Shown: in pieces, positions 54,153 to 64,000 of the stretch
Numbering within the stretch: position 1 is the first letter of the stretch
Layout: each line of letters starts with the position of its first letter
Assembly: GCA_000507305.1 (NCBI GenBank)
Contig: DF239882.1
Location: 64,180 to 128,179 of the forward strand
Source of the DNA: Breviolum minutum Mf 1.05b.01
Taxonomy: Eukaryota; Sar; Dinophyceae; Suessiales; Symbiodiniaceae
Direction: 5' to 3'
DNA length: 64,000 nucleotides
Translations under genes and position numbers: made by a program
Notes under the pieces: generated by a model
Seen by the model: only the letters and a program-made list of their open reading frames with translations
Database searches by the model: none
What the model was told of the DNA's origin: nothing

Positions 54153-55570
54153 TTAGAGTTGGGCCTTTAGAGTGTCCTTGGCCCTGAGTTTCCGGCAGAC
54201 ATAGCAGCGCTGTCCCCGGAAGGTGCAGAACCAAGCATCGCCTTCAGAAGCCGATGCCAGCAAGAGAAGACACGAGAATGCATTAGAATTCTCGTATGAC
54301 TTATATACGTACATATGGCTGGTTGTCAAAATGTTGGTTCCTGAGTTCGGTCCTACTACCCCATTTACATTGAGGCCGATGGTAGTTAATACTACGTACA
54401 GGACTAGCAATGTTCTCACAAGCTTCTTTTTGTGGAGTTTAAAATGGAAACACTAAGAGAAAAATGTTCCATGTGCAAAACTGTGAACTGTGGAAGTACT
54501 ATTGAATCCTACTAAACTGGAGATGCTGTCTGGGTGCCTGCATGGCCGCTGGGTCTGCCATTCCAGGATAGTTTGCTGCCTTAACAGAATCGAGGATGAA
54601 TTGGAGTTTTCTGGACTCACCAAGAATTTCAATAATGCCAGATTTCACTCTTCCATTTCTATGTGCTAGGAAATTACAGGGAGTCTGGCAAGACATTTCA
54701 CTGGCAAGTGACTCCTGTATTTGGAAGGCTTCATATGCTAAGGAAGCTCGATAGCTTCCCTTTCTGTTGGGCTGAAAACCGAAACCATTTCCAGACCAAC
54801 TGTCACTGCATTGAGTGAACGACCATCGCTGTCTCGATTTGTGTCCTTGGTCCATTGCACAAGCACTTTTCAGACCATTCCCCTGTGCTCAAAATGGCAC
54901 TGGGCTCCTCTAAAATCTTTGAACAAAGGGAATTTTACAATTTCTTGACAGTCAATGTGTTGGCCATCAGCATTGGATAAGCAACACTTGTTCAGTTCAG
55001 TCCGAACCGACTGGATTCACTTTGTTTTCGTCACTGTCACAAATTTCTATCGTAGTATATAGTGACCGCAGAGTTGGTGACTCATGTCGTGTGTTTTTTA
55101 AGCAACCTCGGTCATCTTTGATTGGATTACAAGAAGCGCAAAGAACAAGTTTTCCGCCTACAAAATCCTTTAACACCTCTATACAACCTGCCCTCAGCAG
55201 TCTGCAAGAAACTCTTACCCAAACTACTTGGGGCAAATCACTGTGCTATGAATAGGGAACAACAAGGTCCAGCCTCTTCGAGAGGATGCGCAAAAATTAA
55301 GACGTCTGTCAAATTACCTCAGAAGCACAAAAGTGGAAGCAGGCTACTAGCAATGGATTTCATGGAGTTTTTGATCTGTTCTGTACCATGTTATATCTAT
55401 TTCACTCTATTTCTAGCTTGAGACATTGGTGATGTGTGTGTGAAAGTCATCAGCAGTGTGTGGATTCTTGAAGCTGTTCACCCTTGGATCGAGGATCACT
55501 TGGGCCGTGGCGAATTGGCCAAACGCACAGCCCAGGGGCCCAGGCCGCGCCTGAATTGCCTTGAGCCCAT
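54153..55570 (-). CDS. Cluster of candidate exons, unidentified
   Basis: About 55477-55560: LKAIQARPGPLGCAFGQFAT then AQVILDPR and a GTGAAC donor. 54499-54855: a 118-codon ORF with a start Met (MDQGHKSRQRWSFTQCSDSW) and a stop. About 54153-54290: ASEGDAWFCTFRGQRCYVCR then a stop. Same strand; two stops imply two ends. No domains identified. 55700-56640 contains nothing I could support. Confidence 0.35.
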
Positions 55571-56642
55571 CAATTGTTCATCCGAAAACCTTGTCAACCA
55601 GTCATTGCCTGCAAAGCGATCAATTCCTGACAGGTCATAGCTGGTACACCATGAAAAAATCTGTGTTACACTATGGCATCAGCAATTTACTTAGCGCAAA
55701 AAGGGCGCAGAAAGTCTTGCAGATGCTCACACCATAACTTCTATTTTGGCGCTACCACATCGGCCACATGCAAATTCAGTGAAACGAGAGGGGCAATGTA
55801 GCTGAAACATCAATGATGATGGGACAATTGTCCGAGGTTGTGAAGGAGTGTTTTTGGTAGATAGACTTGCATCGCTACCCTCCGTTTGGATCAATACCAA
55901 CATATTTCATGGCCTGGTGATACGTGTATCTCGAAAGGTCATCACAAGCTTCTATCACTGCTTCTGCTTTTATGTTGAGCTTTGCAATCCAAACCACTTG
56001 GACAGAGTTTCATCGGAAGATAATGATAGACATTGATAGACCATGCATAAAAATCACTATAAATGACTCTACCAAAACAATAACCGTCAAGAACATCACA
56101 GCTTTTATGGATGACCCTTCCCAACTTTGTGAAACTGTCTCAAACACTGTCAGCTTTTGGAGCCTCAAGATGGAGACATAGCAAGTTGAGTTGGGATGTT
56201 TTTATAGTCACCCAAGGAACTCTTGAAATATTGAGGCTTTATTGATTCATGTGTTCCATTTGATCTGTTTGTCAATGTTTCCAACTATCCAGCATATCAT
56301 CATGAATTTCTGAATCGGAACCAACAAAAAAAAACAACAACTTCTCACTTTGTCACCTCACAGGCGACTTTGGGGATGCTGTAGGAACAAACCACCCATC
56401 CCTTCCTTGGTCCGAAGCTACTTGGATGTAGAAAATATCACATCACATCACATCCGTCAAATCTTCCCCGCAGCAGAATTTCCACGCAGGATTGAAGAAG
56501 TGCAAAACATTGCAAAACACGACTTTAGCCATGACAAGACATCAAATAATATGCGATTAATGGTATTCTCCAATAACGTCACGCTTCCTGGGGGGCTCTT
56601 AACCCTGTGGTGCCCAGGATCCCTTCCATTGGGGTCCACGGC

Positions 56643-57417
56643 TCAAGAGGTTGGATTCACATGTTCGGTGACCCGCTTGTAGGTCTCATCCAAGGCACCA
56701 CGAGCTGCCTCAAAAAAAAGGTCTCAAGTCATGGGGGAGGCAATTAAAAAATCATCCATTGTTAATTGTAATTTTTTTTACATCATCCAAACAAAAAAAA
56801 CATACATCAAGGGGGGATAATAAATGGATGAGGACATAATTAATTTCTGGCAATCCTATCTCATTTTCAACGAAAAATGAGACCAGGAATCCCCTCCTCA
56901 GAGAACCTCTTGTTCTCCTGTGCAATCCGCCGTTGGATCACCTGATGCAACTGATTCAATCATGACTTGAAAAATCCAAACACGCATATTGCGAAAGTTG
57001 TTACTACAGTCATTCCTAATAAGGGATTACGGAGTCGCTAATTATACACAGATTGATTGATCATCTAAATTTCATACTACCAAGGCAATCTCCCAGCCAA
57101 TCGTGCCTCCCGTTGCACATGTGGAAGGTTAAAGGTGTGAACCAGCTCACGAACCACCACATCTGGTTCCTGACAGGGAAGCTGAATGAGACGAGTCTGC
57201 ATAGGTTGAAGGATGGTGATTCCAGTGATCAAATGACATGCTGCCTGCGCTGAAGCCTCCAACATGTCTACCACCTGATTCACATAGGCAGCCTGGCACA
57301 GCCATGGGAAGGAATTCAAACAAAGAAATTCTCAAAAATGGACGTCCATTTAATTCAAGCATCATGAACATGAACATGATCATGATCATCATGATCATGA
57401 TCATGATCATGCTCATG

Positions 57418-57461
<44 letters not shown>

Positions 57462-57591
57462 ACCATCATCATGATGATCATAATCATCATAACCATCATC
57501 ATGATGATGATCATCATCATAACCATCATCATGATGATGATCATCATCATAACCATCATCATCGTCATCATCGTCATCATCGTCATCATCG

Positions 57592-57647
<56 letters not shown>

Positions 57648-60600
57648 GTCATCGTCATCGTCATCGTCATGAATCATCATGAATCATCATGAATCATCAT
57701 GAGTCATCATGAATCATCAATCATGAATAATGAATCATCTACACGTCCCTCTGATGGTATCCACCATGGCCTTCAGTCGGGCTTCCGTGAGGGCCTGCGT
57801 CTGAGCTGCCTGGCAGTGGATGATGTAGAAAGCTTCAATGTGCTAGTTTGACAATTAAAAATGGAAGTCTGAGCCAGATGCCTCCTCCACTGTGCTGGTG
57901 AGAACGTCCTGACATTGAATCCAAGGCAGTGTAGGAAATATCTTCGCCGCGGTGGTAGGCATCAGGGAGACATTAACTTGGATCGAACGGGGAAAACATG
58001 TAACATGGAAGCCAAAGCAATCTGAGTGTGTTGATACTGCAAACCTTCCAAATGATTGGAGGCAAACTCTGGAATGGGAGAATTATAGTACAAGTACAAT
58101 ATATAATATAGTACAATTCTGAGTACTACGCATCCATCTTCACCATCATTTCATAACCAGGAGATACCATGAAATCAGCGACCAAGAAATGTGTTAGTGA
58201 AATAATCAAGGTAACTCCCTAGCCAACTGTGCGATTCTCCTCCAAGTAGGAATCCACTGTTCCCTGGTGCACGCCCATGATCTGCCGGAACATCTCATCC
58301 TGGATGCCAGGACTTGCAACATGAGAACACACCCTTAATCATCCATATAAGGATATTTGTCCATGATTCCATCATGTCAGTTTTCGTACTATCAACTTGT
58401 CAAATCCTATCAACATCAACATCATGGTATAATCATCCTCAACATCTGTTGGTTGCATGACTCCGCCAAAACGGCTCCTCCCTTTCTCGTAGGCGCTCTT
58501 CAGCTTGACGCCGCCCACTCTCCATGGCCTGGCCACTGTAGCGAGGGTAGATTGATGGGAAAATGATTCAAATAAAGTTTTTGCATTTGCTTTCTTTGAT
58601 CATTCTGTTTGATTTTGTTATTCCAACCCATCTTTCATCATCCTCTTTGAGGTGTTATTTTGATTCAACCCAACAACACATCTTAAAACTCCCATTCCTG
58701 TTGAAGTTCCAATTTCCCTTTTTTTGGCCAAGGAATCACGTTTTAAATGCCTGACGATCTTGACGGTCGCGTTCCGCCAACTTCACCATGGCAGCGATGC
58801 GTCGTTCCTCTTGGAAGCGCAAAAGCTCCTGGAGCATGAGCACGGTCAGTTGGATCAAGGATGGAGGAGGGCTGGTGCCATATATTTTGAACCTGCAGAG
58901 AAGGATTTCCAGCGGCCACTGACCACTGAATTCATACATATAATATGTATACAAATAATGACGTATTACGCTATACAACTCAAAATGGATTTACTGTAGT
59001 ATGAAATTGCCGAAGCCAAGTCCAACCAACAAATCCACAGAAATTTTCTTCACTTAGCCACAATCTGGATGGTTCCCCTTTCCATATACCCAAAAAAAAG
59101 GGGCACTGCCATGACAACTGCCATGCCCATGTTTCATCCTTGGACAGCTGATCCAAAGTCTGAGAGATGATGCTCCCTTGAACTGACCTGTCAAGATCAA
59201 AGGATCCAAATCCACAAGACATCGAAGGAATCTCCAGAATGACTACATTTGCTGACAGAAATGTAGTCATTTAATGATATCTACGGATATCCAACATAGA
59301 GTGTCTTGTTGTCAAAACAGGACTTCAATAACTTTCCCAACTGAGCTTTCTCAGAGACTGAGCACATGACTCGAGAACACCTTCAAAAGCCTTGTCTCTG
59401 AGCTGGTCAATGTACCTGCAGCTCAACCCTTGAGCTCACCCAAAAAATCAACATCGAAGGGATTGTTAAGGAAGAATTCACCTCCATAATCTCATATCAT
59501 GTGCAATTCTCTTTTAATTTCAAACATGTTGATTATGTTGATGAATCTTGCTGCGTATTTGGGAAGTATTAATATCAAACTATCGACATTATACATCCAA
59601 ATACCAAAAAAATCAACTGCCCCATTCACCAAACAACAACATACAACAACATACAACAACTAAACTTCCCTCCGTTTTCCCAGTCACTTCCCTCTTCCAA
59701 CCCCCCCGCCGCCTCTTCTCCTCAGTTCGCGTGGCCGTCTCGGCGAAGCGCTCAGCTGCACGGAGCTCATTGATCAAATCCAAACCTCGGGGAGTCATGG
59801 GAAAACCCAAGGATTTTTCAAGAAAAAACGGTTGGGTTTCATTCCAGGGTTAGAGGACAATTAAAGGAAAACATGGATGATAATACGTACAGTAGTATGT
59901 GGTACTAGTAATGCTATGAGAATATTGTGATGATATTATGATGTGTTTAAGATTGCTTGAGTATTTCATATTATATATTTCATAATATGGCCGGTTTTCT
60001 GTGAATCTCTTTTCCTCCCTCAAAAGTCCTGCATTCTATCCAACATATTTTTTTTGTGAAACATATGAAAAAAACTTGGGTGACGGACGCTTCTCTTTCC
60101 CTTCAAACATGAGATTCTGAAACCTGCCAGGTTGGATTTGGAGCCACAGGAGCGATTCCAACAAAAGTTGTGCGTAGAAATTGGTGGCAGGGTGGACGCT
60201 CGGCCACGAATGATGCGCTGCAGAAGGAGTACAGCCTTAGATGAAATGTAAATGTAGCAGGATGTAGCAGGGATTGGCAACCACATCGAATTGCATTGCG
60301 TCTAAATGAACAAAAACAGACTGCAAAAATGACAGTAATTTTTTCCAACCATCAAAGCTCCTGCCGGTGCAGCGACATGAATGGTTGGTGAAAAATGGGA
60401 GAAATGGTTGGCCACCACTGTTGCGGCCTACTGTGTGTGTGTGACGCAAGGAAGCAGTATATTGAGGCCCTGGCAGATTCCTGTTCCTCTTCTTCTGGCA
60501 AGACCTCTCACAAGTCAGTTAAATTTCTGTAACAAGTTTCGGGAAAATCAAATGCATCAAATTCAACTTTGCTACTGTGAATCGTTGGCCGTCACCATTG

Positions 60601-63012
60601 GATGTCACCATTGGTAAGTTCATCATTCCATCCTGTTGAGTCCTCTGAGGCTCTGAACGTCATTCTTCTCCCTAGGGGAGTCCGGACGATCCAAGACATT
60701 CCGCAGATGGAACCTGAGCCAACAAAAACAAACGAAGCATTGAGAAGACACTAGACATGGCTACCTTTAAAAATTTCATCCAGAAACCCAAACACATTCC
60801 AAACACTATTCTGCATTATGAAGGAAACATTGTAAAATTATATGATCAATCAATGATGAATACATGTCACCAACGACAATCTAAGTTCATAGCTTCTTTA
60901 GGCCACCTGCACTTAATCCATTCTCTCCCTGGCTGAAAGTTGTTGGGGGAAGTTTGAAAATGTATGAAAATGACTTGAAAATGTATGAAGATGCTGCTTG
61001 GTGTGCAACATAAGGGGTTCGAAGTCCAAATGAAGTTTAGATATATGTTATGTTTCCTTTCAACCAAGGAAGCTGCAGAAGAGAGAAACCACAAATTCAC
61101 GTCTTCAGGGATTTTGAAGCCAGGAGGAAGCAGAAAAACTTGAAGCATGTTCAACCAAACACCAAGAATCAAAATGAAAAACCACTTCAAAACCCTTCCT
61201 TTTTGCAGTTGAAATAAAAATCTGACATACAGAAATGGAAGCCCAAAGACTGGTAGCCCAGGCTTACAACTCCTATAATAGAATGGCGCCGTTGGCCTAA
61301 CTTGAGCCACTCTTACTTAAGCTTCAAAAAGAGGGGCACTCTATCCCTACAAAGATCCGAAGTAGGTACCGGATACCTATGCCAAACAATATCTCGCAGA
61401 TCTTTTGAGCACAGTCATCTTGTTGACTCCACTTGATGAATCATATGGCAAAATCGAAATGGTCAAGCCAAAACTCTTGCCTTGCTGTCACCCTCATTTT
61501 GCTGCAATTCCTTCCAGTTCAGAAAGGTGTTCAAAGATGAATTGACAAATTTGACAATAACTTTGGCAATCTGGGCAGAATAAACTGCAATAAACTGCAA
61601 TAAACTGCAAGGTCTTCCTAGGTCTTCAAACATCGTGGAGTTTTTCGTTTTTTTCGTTTCCGCAGTCCTTCTTGATGCTTTCCATAGCTGTCTTGAGTGC
61701 AGTTGTCATTTCCAACTCCTGGAGCAAGCCATAGCTATGCTGCTATCTGCTATTGTTTTTTTACTCACGTTTTTTCATATTGCAAATGTATCTAGATAAT
61801 TTGATAGATATTTTGGAAGAGAGAGAGAGAGAGGGACCTGGCTATGATTGTTGTCAGAGATATGTTGTTGTTTTCCTGGATGTTCTCATTGTTAAAGTTT
61901 CAGAGTTCAACATCTTTTTTTCTCTTCAGAGTCTTAGGCACCCTCCGTGTCCTTTCGGAGCTGATGACTGGATTTCTTCTTGGCGTCCATGTCCTCACGC
62001 TATGGGAATCTGATGGGCACTGCTCTGCTCTTAGTAAGACAAAAAGGGGCACCCACCGTCATGGCAATCAACCTGATTACAAATTAGAAGTATCAGTATC
62101 ACAATCTAATAATATCACTGTCACAACCTGTAATGTCCTCATCACCACCGCCATCACCGCCCCACGACCAGTTTACTACTAAGTCCATCAAATCCAAACT
62201 CCATACCTATAAAATCCTAAAAAATATTTAAAAAGATTGGAAGTCAAACCTTCTCAAGTGCAGATGACGTCCTTTGGATGCTTCTCAGTTGCTCTTAGCA
62301 CCGATGGATGAAGTGACCTGGAGACATGGGAGATGGCCATGGGAGATTTCCATCTTTGCCAATCACACGTTTTACCAACTGTTTGGTGCACCAAATATTT
62401 TTGGAATCTTGGTGTTCCGGCGCTTCAAGCTGCACAAGTCCCGGGAAGCTTGCCAAATCCTTGGTCAATGGATCGATAGAATCAGTAACTAAATTAGTGA
62501 CATATGGCGACCATGTGTGGAAAACATATTGAAGAAACAAAAAAAACAATATCACTAAATTTTACTATTTCACTCTACTCTTGCGATATCTGTTGCACTT
62601 TTTCTTGTCCATAGAAATCCCAGTGAAGTGCGAAGTTGATGGGCCAACATCCTCGACTTCCAGGCGCTGGGTGCTAGGACTGAAGGCTGAACCTGACATC
62701 AAATCACCCGTGGTGTTTTTGTTTCAGCTACTGCTCACAACTCGGGACATTCCTTTCTTGAGGACATCAAATATGTATTCTAAGATGCACTATGATACAA
62801 TATAAACTGTAATTGGAAAAGATATATAAACCATTATAAATCAAGAATATAACAAATAGATGTAATTAGATCATTAGTGTAATAATATTTCAGAATCTCT
62901 GAAAAAGCAAATTAAGTTTCTCAAGTTGTCTTGCGTTGTCTCGGCGCATGATTCAGGCCTCAATCTTGGCCGTGTTGTAATCTGGAACATGGCCATTGCC
63001 TCGGTAGAAGTA
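56643..63012 (-). CDS. CFAP91/MAATS1-like flagellar protein, about 15 exons
   Basis: Recognised exons, 5' to 3': 62959-63012 (YFYRGNGHVPDYNTAKIE), about 62580-62692, 61942-61993, about 60625-60713, 60235 downward (IQ-like AVLLLQRIIRGRA), 59678-59785 (LDLINELRAAERFAETATR), 59333-59415 (YIDQLRDKAFEGVLESCAQ), 58751-58828 (ELLRFQEERRIAAMVKLAER), 58478-58528 (AMESGRRQAEERLRERE), 58240-58299 (DEMFRQIMGVHQGTVDSYLE), 57882-57908 (DVLTSTVEE), 57745-57809, about 57107-57292 (VVVRELVHTFNLPHVQRE), 56884-56941 and 56643-56704 (stop). The run LLRFQEERRI, ESGRRQAEERL, DEMFRQI, HQGTVDSYLE and RELVHTF is, from memory, the C-terminal MaaTS region of CFAP91, a base-of-radial-spoke protein of axonemes. Exons before 60.3 kb are less secure, and a possible exon at 62295-62480 is unplaced. 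The start was not found. Confidence 0.7.
57361..57735. repeat. ATC/ATG microsatellite in a CFAP91-like intron
   Basis: About 375 bp of ATC repeats with GATCAT, CATAACC and CGTCAT variants, ending in GAATCATCAT repeats. Lies between the exons at 57107-57292 and 57745-57809. The long poly-Asp and poly-Ile/Met frames it creates are not genes. Confidence 0.95.
58980..59270 (-). other. Possible extra exon of the CFAP91-like gene
   Basis: Open minus frame (SVQGSIISQTLDQLSKDETW) after a TGTCAG-like acceptor, located between two CFAP91-like exons. No phase check was possible. Could be intron. Confidence 0.25.
60867..61900. other. Intronic or intergenic, no exon supported
   Basis: A 147-codon minus ORF (60867-61310) has hydrophobic runs but no splice or motif support. 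61579-61610 holds three copies of the 10-mer TAAACTGCAA. 61817-61832 is a short GA run. Confidence 0.4.
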
Positions 63013-64000
63013 CTGTCTGAGTCAATAAGTTTGAAGTAATGAGTCGCTGAGTAAGAATCTGGAAAGAACATGAAGTAACATGGCGTGACACTTGGTTTTT
63101 GGACCATAAAATGGTGTACAATCTCATGTTTAGAATTTCAGGCATGCAGCAATCGTCGAAGCCCCAAAAACCCTAAGTGTGACAGATGTGACAGGACCCT
63201 GACGAGCTAAAGGAGCATAAACCTGCAGAGAGGCAGTCAGTGGACACGAAAAAATCAAAGCATCAGGAGATCAGTGTGGATCTTTGTATTCTCCAGGCCT
63301 GAGATGTGAAATCTGCATATTCAGCGATGACATCGCGCCTTAGAAAATCATGATTTGTAAACATATCAGCCTTGAAATAAATTGAAATAATAAGTGTTTA
63401 GGATTTAGGCATCTAGTAAAAACTAGGTTCACTAGATCCTATGCGAGTTGACGTTTGATACAGCATCAGGCTATCTGTGTGTGGCGTTCCCTGATTTTCA
63501 AATTCTCAAAAAAAACGAAGGCCTACAGTATGCAATGCAACGAACATAGCAACCACTGAGGTCTGCTCTTGCGCACATTGTCTGAATCTGCCTGTCGCTG
63601 AGGATAGCTGCTTAGCAAAATTCAATCCTCCCATTGTTCAAGCATTCTATGTCTACACCTCAAACATCCTTCAAGACATGAGAGATTAGAACAATACCCT
63701 GCTGGAAGCATTGGACATCAGTTTTCCTGGTTTCATCTTTTTTGTTGAACGCAAAAACGTATTGAATCAACAAACTGCTGAGTCAAGGACTTTGGTGCGC
63801 TCTTTCTGCATTTTTCGGAGGACCTGGGTTCAATGAACAGTTCTGGCCACACATCTTTTGAAAACTGACTCTACTATAAACACCTGGATGACCGGGATAA
63901 GAGGGAAAGAGTCATATATCATATTATGTCTTTGACAAGTAGTACACACAGTTGCAAGAACGCAACAGTTTGCGGAGCCTACTGGCAACACATTTCTGTG
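63013..64000 (-). other. Upstream of the CFAP91-like exons; one weak candidate exon
   Basis: A minus segment at about 63555-63612 (SYPQRQADSDNVRKSRPQ) could be a 5' exon of the CFAP91-like gene, but another frame is open too. Nothing else recognised. Confidence 0.25.

Noticed and set aside
57147-57692. ORFs with long poly-Asp, poly-Met and poly-Ile runs
   Set aside because: They are reading frames through the ATC microsatellite fused to real exon sequence at one end.
60867-61310. 147-codon minus-strand ORF
   Set aside because: Hydrophobic, low-complexity ends, no splice sites or motif; lies inside the CFAP91-like span and is most likely intron.
61301-61312. CTTGAGCCA, a partial match to the reverse of the dinoflagellate spliced leader
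   Set aside because: Only the first nine bases agree; the rest of the leader is missing, so it is most likely chance.
1-64000. tRNA, rRNA, CRISPR arrays, bacterial operons
   Set aside because: No cloverleaf with a conserved T-arm, no rRNA core sequence, no regular spacer array and no ribosome-binding-site pattern was noticed; the gene structure is eukaryotic.

Overview
The window looks like nuclear DNA of a dinoflagellate, most likely a symbiodiniacean-type genome (inference). Three things point there. Genes are cut into many short exons of about 30-230 bp. Many introns must use GC or GA donors instead of GT, often with the same AG|GC or AG|GA word at both splice borders. The window also carries a retrotransposon that encodes a C5-cytosine DNA methyltransferase, a combination reported from dinoflagellates. 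Because of the splicing, long ORFs miss most genes. The multi-exon genes below were pieced together by reading exons by eye and checking splice phase; they are models without transcript support.

Almost all convincing genes lie on the minus strand, so transcription runs from high to low coordinates. From right to left: a CFAP91/MAATS1-like flagellar gene (63.0-56.6 kb) with an ATC microsatellite in one intron; a short RRM gene (53.3-52.2 kb); a KH-domain gene (50.9-50.3 kb); exons resembling the C-terminal domain of cysteinyl-tRNA synthetase (47.2-46.7 kb); several unassigned exon clusters (46-38 kb); an AT-rich, frameshifted fragment of a protein-primed family B DNA polymerase on the plus strand (42.9-41.6 kb); an omega-like glutathione S-transferase gene (36.9-34.3 kb); and an IQ-motif/ankyrin gene resembling IQANK1 (28.8 to about 17.4 kb, possibly continuing to 14.6 kb).

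The IQANK1-like gene is split by a nearly complete 7.76-kb tyrosine-recombinase retrotransposon (DIRS order) at 20235-27996. It has split direct repeats, an N-terminal gag-like ORF, a tyrosine recombinase, and a frameshifted polyprotein made of a C5 DNA methyltransferase, a reverse transcriptase and an RNase H. A 48-bp minisatellite has expanded inside the methyltransferase between its SAM-binding and catalytic motifs. The element sits in an intron 11 bp past the splice donor, and the host exons on either side still join in frame.

The left third (0-14 kb) holds an apparently intronless sulfotransferase-like ORF, an intronless ubiquitin-like/ankyrin-repeat ORF whose repeats are nearly identical at DNA level, and unassigned exons. 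No rRNA, tRNA, CRISPR array, origin, promoter or spliced-leader gene could be supported. Stretches where nothing was recognised are listed as such.
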